Assembly (NCBI RefSeq): GCF_028453695.1 | Contig: NC_135772.1 | Span: forward strand, 11,594,001-11,658,000 | Direction of reading: 5' to 3' | Origin: Augochlora pura | Lineage: Eukaryota; Arthropoda; Insecta; Hymenoptera; Halictidae | Length of the DNA: 64,000 nt | In this document: piece by piece, positions 37,889 to 52,000 of the stretch | How positions within the stretch are numbered: position 1 is the stretch's first letter | Layout of the letters: each line of letters opens with the position of its first letter | The notes under the pieces: generated by a model | Seen by the model: only the letters and a program-made list of their open reading frames with translations | Database searches by the model: none | Told to the model about the DNA's origin: nothing | Made by a program: the position numbers and the translations under genes

Positions 37889-40121
37889 TATCACGTATAA
37901 AATATAGTGTAAGAATAGTGTCATAATTTTCCACCTAAAAGCGAGAATCGCTTAAAAATGTGCCGCGTTCAGTACAAAATTTATGACCGCTACCGTAACT
38001 CGTGTAAAATATTGTTCACACGGCTGCCTTGAGGTAGAACTATTTCACTGTTTTTCAATTTAAAATTTTCTGTTTCAAATCTTCGCAGCGTTCTCGATAA
38101 AAAGAAGAATACACGCGGACGGCTATAAAATTTCTTCTCCGCGCGGAATGATACAGCCGCGTTCTATTTTTCTCACTTTCGTGAGGCGCGATTTCGCAAC
38201 AACAGGCGGTGATGTTCTCCGCGAGTATGTATACCGGAAACGTCTTTCGCGCGAGAGAACGCCCGGCAACCAATTTCTCCGCTCTGTGTATTCATTTACC
38301 TTTAATTGCATTCCGCGAGAAGAGCGATATTTTACATCCGGATGGAGTTCCCTTCGCAGCCGGCGAGCAAGAAAACGGTGACGAGCTCGCGCGCGCGGCT
38401 TCCGAAAGAAGGGGGCTCCTAATCGGATGAAAGAAGTTAATCGAAGGTGTGCCGCAACGGTCTGCGAACTCGCGAATTCGATTTGATTGCGCGGGGTAGA
38501 CAGAATTCACGGATTTCCATGCGGCGCGCGCGCGCGCGGGCGCGGAGACGGTCCGCTAACTTCTCGCTGCCAGGCGGTTAACGAGCGCCGGAAGTTAGCG
38601 CCGTCTGGCCGGGAGAAAGAGACCTTCGGGCGGTTTTCTCGGTGACCGTGGCCGGGCGGGCATCCTCGGACAAGAACGGGCTATATCTCGTGTTTACCTC
38701 GCGCGAACGCCCAACAAATCACCGGGGAGACGCTACTCGAAACAAAAGGAACGAACTCTTTGAAATTCAAATGTAACTGTCGCGACTCCCCCGCGAATAA
38801 AACGTATCGCTGACAACCGGTATCGGAGGGAAACCGTGACCGCCTGGAAATCAATGCCCTGAAACGAAACTTGAACTATCGCCGAGATACAGAAGAAAAT
38901 TCCGCCCCGATAAAACCGCTCGGGAAAATCGACATGGAAAAGTTCGATGGCTGTTTCGTGCGGCAACCACGTGCTACTCGCGCGCTGGATTCCTCTCGGT
39001 CCGTTCAGGTGCTCATCCCTACGGTTAACCACAGCACCCCCCGAGTTCTCAGCCTTCTCGATTACTTTTATCAGTCGGTCGTTCTCTTCGAGTTTGTTAT
39101 TTCTCCGACGCAACGCAATAAATTCAATCTCTGTTCTTGAGTATGCTCCGTACGGAGTATTTCACCGTACCCCGTTATCCCTTTTTACTCAATCCACCCT
39201 TCCTGCTTCGATCGATCGAACATTCCGATTCGAAGAAATCTCTCTCGGACTGCGATAAAGAGTCTTCCTTGTTATACAAGTTTTATAAAATTTTTACAAG
39301 TTTCTCTCGTCGGTTGGTACGATTCAACGAGGAATATCTATCTCCACGGGCTTCGCGTATATCTCGCAATATAGAGATTTTATGATGGAAAGGATTTCGA
39401 TTTTCATATCGTTAATTTTATGCTGGCGTTCGTTTTACTGGTCGTGCTTCCGCATGCTTTCTGGCTGATTATCGAGTTAATGCAATGAGAAATATGGAAT
39501 ACGCACCGTGGCCATGAGCGGCACGTTTTTTAAATGTTTCGCAAGAGCTGCTTTATAGCACAGACCGGAATCTATTGTTTATGACAGCAATTTCGTTTAA
39601 TAATAGCTCTTTGATGTTAAAGGAACACGATTAACGAAATATTCTTGACATTATGTTTTAGCGAGCGTCAATTTCATGGAATTCTCAAATACTATATCAA
39701 GAGTTAGTTTTAACGCACTGCCGCCTTTTCATTCGCAATTCGAGCGACAATATGCTTTCTTACGTTCCTGATTTCATCAATTTGTATTCGAGTTTTAATA
39801 TTATCGCATAAAAACTAGTCTCACATAATTAACAATTCTCTGCGATAATTTAAACACTAATTTAATGAAACGTTTCCACGTTTATCATTTTTTTCGGACT
39901 TAGTGGTACTGTCTTAAATGCCGCAATTATTATTTACTTTCATCACTTCGAATTATATGGAATCACCTAACAAGATCAGCTAATTACATTCAACACCTTT
40001 AGTACTACGGGATTCTGTACATATACGTAAAAAATTATGAATGGTTATAAAGGAACCATTGATAAATAATAGTCACAAGTTGCAAATTAATAATACTAAC
40101 ATGTATACTAGGATACATTGT
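37889..40121. other. Non-coding stretch with the strongest CpG island of the window
   Basis: From about 38050 to 39050 the sequence is GC- and CpG-rich, including the alternating CG run at 38524. It could be a promoter-type island, but no start site, spliced exon or protein was identified. The rest is AT-rich and empty. Confidence 0.45.
38524..38544. repeat. (CG)n simple repeat inside a CpG-rich island
   Basis: Alternating CG dinucleotides run for about 15 bp and continue as GGGCGCGG. It sits inside the strongly CpG-rich stretch of about 38050-39050. Alternating CG of this kind can take up Z-DNA in vitro; nothing else is implied. Confidence 0.85.
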
Positions 40122-40358
40122 AATGTGTCACAAAAATATTTTACAATGAGGAAATGGTGGTTACCTGAGATCATTCGAGGTAAGTATTTCCTCAGGGAAA
40201 ATGCAACCCGCGGCTTTGTTTACTAGTTATTAGCGAAAAACACGGACGCATAACTCGTAAACAAAGCCACGGATTACATTTCCGCTAAGGAAAAAGATAC
40301 TTTAAATGACCTCAGGGATCCCTCATTTTCCGCTTGCGAGTGACTTTTAGAACACACT
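40122..40358. repeat. Long foldback element with two arms of about 100 bp
   Basis: The first arm (about 40122-40235) and second arm (about 40250-40358) are inverted copies. Shared blocks, in order from the outside, are GTGTSWCWMAAAA, AATGAGG, CCTGAGRTCATT, TTCCTYAGSGRAAATG, CGYGGCTTTGTTTAC and GAGTTAT. Arm identity by eye is around three quarters. The central loop is only about 20 bp. Transcribed on either strand this would give a long imperfect hairpin. One arm of the same family occurs at 12827-12945, so this is a dispersed repeat and not a local palindrome. Confidence 0.8.
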
Positions 40359-42086
40359 GCATAGTCAACGAATTCTATGTAATTACGGGAAAAACGAATA
40401 GGCATTTATCAGAAAAATCAGTCATTGTTTTTATGATTAAACGTACTATTATCGTATGTTATTTCATGTTACTTTTATTAACAGAGAATATATATTTTTA
40501 TCCGGCTTTTGTTTCGTGCAATCGAGGTGGGGAATTTTTATTTCGCATGAAAATCCGCTGGTTTGAGTTACTATAGTAATTCAATCATATAGTATACAAG
40601 AGAAGGACCGCAGTGCTTTAAAAAATCTGTAAAATCAATGAATATCAGTGAACTAACTGACTATGTAATAACTAACATAATAATAATAAACTAACACTAT
40701 GTAATAACTCGTTAATCTAGCGGTTTCCAGAAATATTGTATAAAACTACAAAAAATAATTTCTTCGTGACTAAAAGTACATACTTCGCTGTCGTAAGTTC
40801 TTCGAATAGGCAACAAATTTGCAACGCGATTTCACACGAATCTCAGACAGGAAAAAATATCAAAATCGTTGACAGTCAAGCGTGGATTACGCGATACTAC
40901 GCTTCACGGTTTGAACACGCAATAATTCTCAGGATTACAACTGATCTCGATCCACGCTATGCACCGACAAAGTCTAGACTGGCGCGAGCACGATGGACAG
41001 AGCAGTTTTCCAGCGGACCGAGAGACATTACGAACTTTACATCGTTTTGCCAGTCGGACGCCGTACAACGCTGACGACACAGTTCGGTACTCGGAACTCT
41101 GCATTGTCTCGTTGGTTCGATGAATTATTACGCAGGTCGGCGGTCGCTTCTTCTGGGCGAAAAAAAATGTTTTTACTCCCGCGTCGGCTTTTTGTCAACG
41201 GACGACAAATGTTGTATGTGGAATTTCTGAACATTCGGTTCTACTTCATTGTTTGTCGATTAAGGAAATAGAACGAATTAGATTAGCTTTTCTATTACTC
41301 TTTGTACTCATATGCATCGGTATTTTATAAAATGTAGATACATTGTAAAAATTAATACCTTTTTAATTGGTCAGTTAAACGGTACACTTTTCAAGGAAAC
41401 AGACCGAAATGTTGGAGATAATGAAACACCATAACAACGTTAATGGGGCTATCATGAAACCAATCTGGAGTTACCTCCATCCGTTTTTTAATTGTTCAGA
41501 TGACCAATTAGATAGTCCTTTTCATTGGTTGGCAGTGACCCGAAACGTGAACAAACTATACTATATTAAGAGAAGCACCACCAGGCATAGCAATATCAGT
41601 ATGTCTTTGACCCTCTGACGAAGCCTTGCGAAAGGTTAGGACAATTTTTCCAAAGAAGCAAATGGCTTAAACGCGAAGCTACAACCATAAGAGAATGATT
41701 GAATACAGTTTTTAATTCAAGTAAACATGGTAGTACAAATGACATAAAATCGGAAGCAATTCAGTTTTGTTATTCCGATATAGTAAGGCGCGTTAATCAC
41801 CTTTAGTTCTCGGTAGGTTTAGTATTAAGAACAAAGGATAAGATTAATAACTTCCATTGTTACTCGAAGTACACGCTTTCCTGTATCAATGGGCTACAAC
41901 ATACATCGCACGATAAGAAGCTGTAATTAATGCGAGAAGTATGGAACACCAGTAATTGATAGGCGGAGGGTACTGTTTTATCGTGTGTATAATTTCGTGA
42001 TCACGTAGCTTGATAAATGCAACCCGCCGACGTAAATTGATCGTTCTATTACCGGTGCTATTGCTCGCGTTGAAGCATCGACGGAA

Positions 42087-42109
42087 GGGGGGGGGGGGGG
42101 GGGGGGGGG
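42087..42109. repeat. Homopolymer run of 23 G
   Basis: The run is uninterrupted as given. Long G runs of this size are rare in insect genomes, polymorphic, and a common site of sequencing or assembly error, so the exact length should not be trusted. Confidence 0.95.
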
Positions 42110-44319
42110 AACAGTTTCGCTATCAAAAATCGCGGTAACGCGGATGATTAATGGAACGGGATACGCGACACGCGGCACGACGTTAATGGCCCGAAATTAT
42201 CGTCCGCGAGCCCGATTGCCAGCCTACAGCAAGACGTATCGACTTCGTCGGATAACAGAGCTCTGTGATCGGAAATCCGTCCCAGAAACCGCCTGGCAGT
42301 AACTCACACCGCTACGGTTTCGATCAGCTCGAATTAGGGTTACGAGAATCGCGCGAAAGCGTCTCTGACGGAACAAGTACGCCGTCATCGATCGTTGCCC
42401 GCGCTTCTATCCTCTTCGTTTTTCACGCTCCCGCTTCAAGGTACGGCTCGTAAAGAAAAAAAAAGTTATTGGGATCAAATGGTGCGCGGCTATTTTAGCG
42501 GATCGCTAAGCTTCGGCTCGCCGTGGAACGCGCTTTATCAAAATTATTACGAAGCGAAGAAAGCTCCAGCGAATTTCAAATACACGGACATATGAACTTC
42601 TTCGAAACACAATTTTTTTTGTTTTAAAATATAGATTAACTGCTGCTTCCAGGTTGGCGTTATTGTCAGAGTATTTATAATTAGCTTTTATTTTTTAAAT
42701 ACCAGCGTGAAATTTGTAAAATCTCTGTAAAATCTTATTAATTTGATTATTTTAGTAAAATTAAACGAAATTCGCTTAAATTTTTACCGCTATTGATGTA
42801 GTTTAACGTTATTTTTGTTCTCAAAAGATGACGTATTTCAAGGTTAATTCGCATAATTGACTCGATTAAACAAACTTTTGAAAACATGAAAAAATGAAAA
42901 TTTGCATAATCGGAAACAAAGTACAAGAAGTAGGTGCTTGGGATGTAACGGGCGTAGCCATCTTCCGATTGTATACCAATTAATTAAAAGTCTTGGAAAT
43001 CACGACCAGCAGCCTATATTCCAGGAACGCGCGGAGGCTCGTGAAAATTGGATCGACAATTAGAAAGCAACGTTCCGTTGTCAAGCGATCCATCGCCGTC
43101 CGCCTTCGCCCAGGAACCGGCAACTTCTCAAACAGAAGAGGGATTCTTGCACTCGGTATAATGTCTTCGCGGAATGGAAAAGTTTCGTAAAAACTTTTAC
43201 TCCACTTTCTAGGGATCTAGCCTCTCATCTTCGTCGGTTCCCTTATCTCCCCACCTCTGGGCTCGCTTCAGTCTTTGCACCGGCGATGTCTTCCACGCTC
43301 GTCCGTTTGTCGGGGCTGACTTTTACGCCGATTCTTTTTTTCGCCTGTTCATCTCTCGGGGAGAGAGAGGGGCGAGAGAGACGCCTGCCGGAAAGTGTGA
43401 TTTTCAAAATACTTCACAGTCTACGCGTCAGTTCTGTCTCGTTTCTCTCTCCCCTTTCTCCACTCTTTGTTTCATCCGCCTATTCTGCTACTCTGTAGCG
43501 TTGTCTTCCGCGTTCTCGTTTCGCCGTCCTCCTTCTCGTTTTCTTGGTTCTACCATCTACGAGGGTCGTTTCGCTCAACGAAATCTCGGTAACGTTCGTG
43601 ACGTGCCGATGCCGTCAGGGCAAAAAGGCCAATGGGAATTTAAATTCAAAGTGCTGACAGAGAACTAGGCACGAAAAAAAGTCTCGGCGTCGCGTAACTC
43701 TTGCGGCAGCCGGAAGCCGAGCAAACAGCTCGGTTATGTGGGGCGCGTGGAATTTCGCTAATGCGGGATTCGCTTATTCTGTGCCTGGAATCTTTCTTAT
43801 TGCGTTAGATTCGCGGGAATTGCTTTATCTCCCTTATCACGAATCGTACCGTTGATTTTCTAGTATGAGATTAGTATAATGTAACTGCGATGTGTTCTGA
43901 AAATATTCGGACAACTTTTAACCCTGCGAACATGAAGCTTGTCTATTCAAAATCTGTTTGAAGCTAAATAAAATAAAAGAGTAGAAACATGTCTTATTCG
44001 ATAAACGTCGAATTTTTATCACTTTAAAATACAAGCGATGTTCGGCCGAATGGCTGGTTTCGCGCGTGTCTCATTGGTTGGGATTTGGTTCTTTCTTCGA
44101 AATGCGAAACTAGAGTTATGATGTGGCAGTAAAGCTGGACGAAGCAAGCGGCACTATTGAATAGTTGACGTAGGCATGCCGGAACGTGGAGTTACAGGCC
44201 GAAATTCCGAGCGACACCGCGAGCGGAAGCAGTATGGTTGTAAACGATGCGGCTCGTTAATGAGACCAATTTCGTTGTATGGATGCACCAAGGGAAACAC
44301 TCTCGTTCTCGGTGGTCGG

Positions 44320-44346
44320 GTCGGGCCAGGCCAGGCCGGGCCGGGC
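44320..44346. repeat. GGGCC/AGGCC pentamer repeat
   Basis: Five consecutive 5-bp units alternate between GGGCC and AGGCC, preceded by GGTCGGGTC. A short GC-rich microsatellite in a GC-rich island; no gene. Confidence 0.75.
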
Positions 44347-45970
44347 GAATTTTCATCCGGGCGAAACTCCTCGATGGCCAGAGGGCCGCGAACTACTAAC
44401 GAGTCGCATTAGTTTAATAACTCGGTAGCTGGGCGTAGGGAGAGATGCTGCCGGCGCGGCGCGGCGCGCCCGACGATAAACTCGAACCCGTCTGGAGCGT
44501 CGCGGCGTTCCACGGTATACGCAAACTATTAATCACTTGGTCTCCGGCCATTAATTACGCTGGTCCGAATTCGTTCTTCTCGCCGCAGATTCGGGGCAAC
44601 TTATATTCACGTTACCGGACGAATTCGACGCTTGCGCCCGCCGCTTCCGGTTTACCGGCACCATTACCGGCGTCTTAATCTTCGTCTACCCGAAGGTGGC
44701 GCGATATCTTTTGATAACACGCTGCAGACGGGATACGGTATAATAACGAGACCGGGGATCTCTACGGGTTAACAGAGCATGAACGCTCTCGGAAACGTGT
44801 CAAACGCAAACTTTAACGAAAGGGCGATATAATCCGCGCGCAGCTACCCCTAAAAAGACAAGCAACTGACTTATCTTTGAACGTTTGTACGCAATTGTCG
44901 GAATATTAATGAATTTGGAAATTTGTCTCCACTTTGAAAATGACGAATTTATTGTGCACAAAGATCCACAGTCTACTCTTTTTATTTGAAAGCTAATCTG
45001 TGCATTTATGTTATTAATTATGCATTTATGACATTTTCTGAAGTATGAGAATTCCGGTATGTTAATAAAAATTTCATCTATCAAAATAGGAATTTTCTGG
45101 TTCAACTGGAAAGATCAAAGATAAATACAAATATAATTCTTCTATTAAAAATTTTGATGATATAAGGAAAATCTAAGATCGGTCTTAAATTCTCCTAATG
45201 TATGTATGAATGTATATGTATTTCGCAAATAAAGACTTCCAATCACCTTGAAAATACACAGAAAAATTGTGTAATAAAAAATGCTGTTTTACAAAATATT
45301 CTATGATTGAAACCTTTTAAATTGTGCAAGATTATCAACATTTTTCAAAGCATGAAAAATTAAGAAGACATTTAAACGTTCCATCTAGATATTTTCTAGA
45401 GAACTAACTTTACAACATCGCATTTTAACTTCTTTGTTTACAGTTCCGCGTGTCGGATTATACGCTGTAATCGGCCAAGTCCTTAGACGGGAATCAAAAT
45501 TAATTGTCATTACAAGCAGAGAGGTCTCTGAAGGCGAGTACACGGCACGACTATTGAAAATCCGACCGTGTCTACTGTCCGTTTGCATACGTAGTACACT
45601 CTGGAATTGGCTTCATTAATGAGTTCGCCGGGAACGAAACGCGGCGGCAATACTGTCATGAACAGGAACGAGACCGAGTGCCTCTGAAATTCGTCAATCG
45701 GTAGTGTCATTAAGCGGACGATTGAATTTCATCTGTTTCACTGGTCAAACAATTGCTGATAGACCAATATATTGGATCGTTAAAAATCCATTCGCGTTGT
45801 ACGTTAACAACGCTACGGAAGAACCCGTTTTCGTAAGTTAGTAATTTGAGACATTTTGATTGCTGCGTGTTAAGGATTCTATAACGATTGGGTTTATGAT
45901 GCGTACGTGACTTCCTGGCTGTTTTTGAGCTGCAGAGCCTTTTTGGCAATTTACGTATTTTAAGCATCTG

Positions 45971-46041
45971 GCACCATAAACCAGGAGAAAGATGGCAAGT
46001 CCGAGACGAGACATCGGACCCTTGGACTTTCTCCTGGTGCT
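45971..46041. other. Pre-miRNA-sized imperfect hairpin
   Basis: A perfect 12-bp stem (ACCAGGAGAAAG at 45980-45991 with CTTTCTCCTGGT at 46027-46038) is extended inward by CAA/TTG and GTCCGA/TCGGAC pairs across small bulges. That leaves an 8-nt loop around 46004-46011. At the base, GCACC (45971-45975) can pair with GGTGC after a small bulge. Total length is about 70 nt, the size of an insect pre-miRNA. I do not recognise a known miRNA seed, and no duplicate copy was seen in the window. Confidence 0.3.
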
Positions 46042-49000
46042 CAATAGCCATTTGACGTATCATAAATCCTGTGCACCGTGAATTTTGCTTTCGTTTCGAG
46101 AAACCAAAATGTCGCACGAAATATTACAAAATCATATTGTTAATTTAATATACGGAAAATACACCTTATATTAACCGTATATAAACCTCTCCTGCAATGT
46201 AGGTTATAACGAACATGCTATATGCTACAATGCTCCAAATGATGTCATTCATTCATTTACAACTTTTCCAGATATAATTCTTTGCTGTAATATATTTCAA
46301 TTAACTTTTATCCGTGACAATGGTTTATTTCAGTTTTCAATCTTTCCATTAAACATCCATTATCCTGACACAAAAATATTTTTATGCAGATACCAGTAAC
46401 GAATAAATTATTTCCATAATAAATTAAGCTCGTGATTTATTATCCTTTCGATTATATCACCATCTAATTTTCCATTTAACCAGTCCTCCATGTAACATCT
46501 CTACATCGTTTAGTGACGTTAAAATAAAGTGTACACGAGTGTAAATACGCGCGCGATGTCATTTAAAAAGTCAAACGAGTAGTTGTTTCTGCTAAGTATC
46601 TCGTCTAAATCTTGATAAATCGAAACGCGCGGTATTTCTGGTAAAAACAAGTCCGCGCTGTCGCGTCTATCTGCCAGTCAAGGTTGCTGGTAAAAAATTC
46701 CTGAAATTTCTCGCCGTCGTGGAGAAACAAAGCCATATAGAATCAGCGGCTGACACGAGCCGTCCAAGCGTGCCGGCGACGATCAATGGCCACAGAGAGC
46801 TAGAGGTTAAAATCTGCTTGCACAATGGCGACGGTGTTATGTATGAAAATATAAATTTGCGGAATAATACGGCTGATGCCAAACTATTCTCACATTTCGA
46901 ATAATTTTGATTTCCGTGATCGACCAAATGTTTACATATTTTTCAACATCCCCGCTCCTCCCAAAGTCCCAACCTCCCAACTCCTCCCGCTAAATTCGTC
47001 CGCCTTGATTTCTGCGAGCAAACAAAAATTTGACATGAAAATTTACGTTTCATTGATTTCGCGGTGTTTGTGTCTGTGGAAAATTGATATCAACATTTGA
47101 TGAATTTTCAGCCAGAAGTTCTCGTACAAATAGCCGCTTATGCGATGAAGCATCATCGTGACGTGAAACGTTATAAATATACAAAATAATGTCCTTCGTC
47201 TGCCGTTTCGACGAATTTGACGCACTCTCAGTGAGTGGTTTCCATGTTTCATCGACAGTTACGGTTCATAAACGTGGAATCACCATAAATTAATACAAAA
47301 AATTTCGTTGGCACAGAGATGCTTACTTGCGTACGCAAAAATTGTGTTTCGATAGTTTTCTGGATAATGTCAAATGGAGTTGGACCTAGGACGGAACAAT
47401 ACAAATAAGATGTTACGCGGCGCGTCGTGCGAACGTCTCCGAATGTTTCGGCTCGGCTGCGCTCGTTTCGCGCGGGGACGAAAGAAAATTGATTCTCGGG
47501 ATTCCGGGATGTCCCAACGATAGCATTAAGATAGAAACGGCGCCGGTATTCGCTAGACAATCCAATAGGGATCCAATAACCGGGAAGATGTATCTTCCGC
47601 GTTCGATCGCGGTCCTTTCTCGTTTGCTCGTCCGCCGAGCTTCCCGATGCGTCGCGTCGCCGCGCGCCGTGAGAACACGACGTGTCCCCGGGCCCACAAG
47701 CTGTGTTGAATTTCAGCAAATACTCATGATGCTTTCCATGAATACAGAATCAGCCCCTCGCAAGTTTCAGTCTGTTGTGCGCCGCTGTGCATCTAAGCGC
47801 GTACGAGTGCTTCGGAGACGGTTGCGTAAGTGTACCCGAAGTAACTATGGAAATCGAGTTCGCACCTTGGCCAATCGAATCCGCGAGGCTGGAGAAAGAA
47901 ATGCCACGTGGAATGCGACGTCTAAGATTTCTTTGCCGTAACAGTTGCCCGAGATATCGATGGAAGATTTCAGATGTCGGAATCGCTCAACGACGCGACA
48001 GCTGATGGACGTTCAGTACAGAAGGATTCTGCACGTTGTTTCCTTGTTCTTTTCTCTGTTCTTTTTTTTTTATAGAGTAGGAACAGATATTGAAATATCG
48101 CCATGATGATTGTTACTTAATTTAATGGCTTGTAGAAAACTTTTCAGTATCGAAATGATTGATTCGTTTGCATAAATTATTAGTATCGAAATGATTGTTC
48201 TACTTTAAAAAGTTATTGTTTTATACCTGTTTTATTAATTTCAAAAGGTAAGCATAATTTATTAAGTTTAACATAGTTATATGAGTATAAGTGGTATATA
48301 TTTAATTTTCATTTTATATAATAAATACAAAATCTCCTATCTCCTTAACTTGATGCAAAATCAGACAATCATTTGTATTCGCAATGTTCATTACAAGTCT
48401 GATTATTAACGAAGTTGTTAACAAACTCGCGTAACCATGGATAAATCCTTTTTTCAGGTAAATTTTTTTTATAAATTGTCAAAGTTGTAACATTCAATAT
48501 ATGTCGAATTGTTAATAATAAAAGTGAAAAATTATAAAGTTATTATAAACGAACTTATCTCCAAATTATCTTAACAATAAATTTGGTCAGTCAACAATAC
48601 ACATGTTAGTAAACAATAACACTTCTTTTTTATCATAATGAGGAAAATGTAATTTCAGCCACTGATGCGATTATAAAAGTTGTAAAAATGATCGGTAATG
48701 GACCTGTTCCAATTGATACTCGTTGGATGGTATTTGTACAAGTACCCAGAAGGTAATACAGGGGACGAGTTATTTGGATAGTCCCGAGATTCAATGTATT
48801 TTTACGGTCCGATTTTGTGAGGCTCAAGAGCCCCATAGCCATTTCCCTGCCACCCGCAACGTTATCAACTGGATATCGAATAGCGTTCGCTTCCGCCAGA
48901 ATTGAAACCTAAATAAGTTCGAAATTGATATAATTTTTTGACAGAATAAAAGATGAATAAGAGATCACGTTTACTGTTTCATCGGAAGATAAAACGATAA

Positions 49001-52000
49001 ATTGTGAGACGAATAAAACAATTGCATTACCTCGAACGAAATAAGACCGAACGTCGATCTGCGTGGAATAATCTGCAATGTATTAAATTTCCTTCGTTAA
49101 AAATTTCTCTTATTTTCAACTTTATTATGAATTATTACACGCCTGTAAAATAGAAGATTTAGACCGAGAGGCGAAGCAAAATATATACCTAAATGAAGCA
49201 GTTCAATTTATCATTGCTCCTGAAACCATAGTGTCAGCAATATTAAGAATAGTCCAGTTACTGCGGCTTGACGAACTAATTGATTCGGCCTGTAAAGAAT
49301 TAATATTTCATCGAGAGACGCGGAATGAAGACACAAGAAGATCCGCGGGAAAGTTGGCCAACTAGAGTGAGCGCTCTTGCTTTTTATTCGTCGTCGGACG
49401 ATAAATTAAAGGCAGACGAGGAAGTCGATTTCAAAGAAGGAGCCAACGAAGCGTTTGAATTAATGGCTGACAATCGACGTTTCCGTTAAGGTAATCGCAG
49501 TAGCGGCTCGTTGTCGTAATTCATTTATAGTTATAGGGATCGTCGCTCTTAGTCGGGCCGCGCGGAGCGTCCCTTTTCGCAAGTTCATCCTGATCGATTC
49601 GGTCGTCCCTTGCCGACTTTCAGAGACATAATTATACTACGTATGTACGCAGAATGATAATAGTGACTGCGCTGGGATGGTTGAATGGCTCTGGAAGTTC
49701 TTGAATGGCTGCCATGTAATCGTGGCAAGTATCTACTGTGCAAAGATTCGAATTCTGCATTAAGAGTGCAAGACAGTGCAAGGAAAAAGATGTCAGACCG
49801 TTGAACATGTCTGGCGTTAAATTGCACGAACTTGCTTAATAGAAACATGACTATTTAAGAGCGACCAATTTGAGCATAAAGTGTAATTTTACCTGGCACG
49901 TCTAAGAAAGGAGAAACTCTTATACGTAGACTGAAAGCGATTTTCAAAATTATATCTGTACGTTTATGTAGATATGAGAATTTTTCTACGCGTTAAAACT
50001 TAATCAATTAACCCAAGTCTTTCCTACTATACGATGCGTTAATAAATTAATTCTTTGAATCGTTTTCCATGCAAATGATGTATAGGATCGTGTGCAATAT
50101 AGTAATTCGCGAAATTTGATAAACACAAAATCGATACACGTTCGCACGTCGGGAGCTATTAAGATCCTCTTTCATTCGCAGCTTACCACGTTATGTATGT
50201 TAACTTTATAAACGAACGTTCCTGCAAATGAACATGTTTTCCTGCGCCCGCAAGCAATATAATTGCGCGTCACTGTAAAATTGAATTCTGGGTTCTCAAT
50301 ATTATTCTGGCGCTTTTACACATGTCACTTCGGAAAGAAAATTTCATGCCAATGAAATATACATTTTCATGTGAAATGCTACACGGTGGTTTTACAATCA
50401 TACGCAACATTACGCTTAACTTTTACAACGTATTGTATTAATGAAATTATTAATTAGTAATCTATAAATTTAGTTTTAGTATATAATAATAATGAAATTT
50501 AATAATGAAATTGTTAAATTCTATCTCTCGGTTTTTAATTATTTTCACATTTTTCTGTTATTTTGTTAAAATTCTGTACCTGTGGAATATTGTGGTATAT
50601 AACTTTCAAATGACTTTTTCTTTTAACAACGAACTATGACAAGACCGTTTTTTAATTTTAATATTACTTCGAACACTCGTTTTTTAATTTTTTTCCGAGT
50701 CCATGATGAAAACTTAAAAAATTCATTTTGTAGACCACGGTAATTTATATGTTTATTAATTTTTTTTCATTTTTGACAGATTTAATAATTTTGCAATATG
50801 CAGCATGTACACAACTTACCAAAATCTACGAAACGTATTTTTTAAACTTTATTATAGGTTCAAATAACTGAATTAAAAGAGAATCATAATGGCTTAAGTT
50901 ACACTTTCCTCATTGTATCTAAATAGCATAATCATTGATTGCATAGTATACTACAAATCGTTTAGTCCAATTTCAAAAGTTTTTGCGTTTTAAAAAATGT
51001 GCGAATGTTAATAAAAGTCACTGAATGTATAAAATAATTCAGATGAATCGTCAAACACCAAAAAAACACAGATCACGGTACAAGCGCGAATATTGTACTT
51101 CATTTCATATTCCAATAAATTAAGGATACTCTCTCGTTGTTCCGTAGTCGGTCAAAAATTAACATTTTTCAATAACCTTTCGGCGTCGGAGGATTGCTCC
51201 GAGGAATGAATCAGACTTTCATGAAGATTAATAAATACTACCCGGGAATCCGGAACTGCTGCCACGTTCCAGCGAAGTAAAGCAAGGTATCTGAATCGAT
51301 CAAGGAGATTCAGATAGGATTCCGATTATTAGAGGTTGCATCGAGACATTATACTCGATGCACCTGCGAACTACTAGCTCGATGTGCTTGGCTAGCTGCG
51401 AGCGCGCTATTGAATAATGCAAGAAATACCAACGTCCAAATTATGGTGACTGGCCTTGCGCGTTCGAATAAACATTCTGAACGTATGGGGCGGGCGTGAC
51501 GATAATATTATTCAATTCGTGGATTCCTTTGCGGACCAGCTTGGCTCGGCAACTTCGGCAAACTTTCATAAGATTGTAGTGCGTGACCTGTTCGACGGTA
51601 CTAAAACCAATTTTGTCCCTTTCAATCTGTTATCTTCTTCCCAATCTCTATGTCTAGACTGCAACTATAACGAACAACTTTTTACTGCTGGTCCATATTT
51701 CTCGAAATTCATCGCTTGTTGCTGAATGTTTCGCCTGACTTCATTGTGCTTCTATTGGTGATAATAAATATATCCGAGTTATACAGATCATTTTCTTGGC
51801 TCATAGTATCTCCATTTTATATAATAAAGTGTATTTTTATGCATGTGAAATTGATTTTTGTGACTCATACCAATAGCTCCGATATTTAACAATTTTTTAA
51901 ATTTAAACTTTGCTGGTGTAAAAATTATCTTAGGACGTAATGAAACAATTTCAGTGGTGCCTTAGAGTGACCATTTGAATGAAAGAGTTAATAATACCGT

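Larger units (their letters stand above)
40359..45970. other. Non-coding stretch rich in GC islands and simple repeats
   Basis: GC-rich patches at 40880-41170, 42000-42600, 42990-43760 and 44040-44760 alternate with AT-rich sequence. Pyrimidine-rich CTCT runs occur at 43430-43470. No protein domain, RNA gene or transposon was recognised outside the repeats listed. Confidence 0.45.

Noticed and set aside
41605..41640. CTGACGA...GAAA resembling a hammerhead ribozyme core or Penelope-type motif
   Set aside because: The enclosed stem would have only two base pairs and no matching stems I or III could be found.
45710..46117. 135-codon minus-strand frame
   Set aside because: Starts at GTG; no family recognised; it overlaps the 45971-46041 hairpin, whose inverted repeat gives the appearance of conserved structure.
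47249..47941. Frames of 150-156 codons on opposite strands
   Set aside because: They overlap each other in a GC-rich island and neither has a domain.
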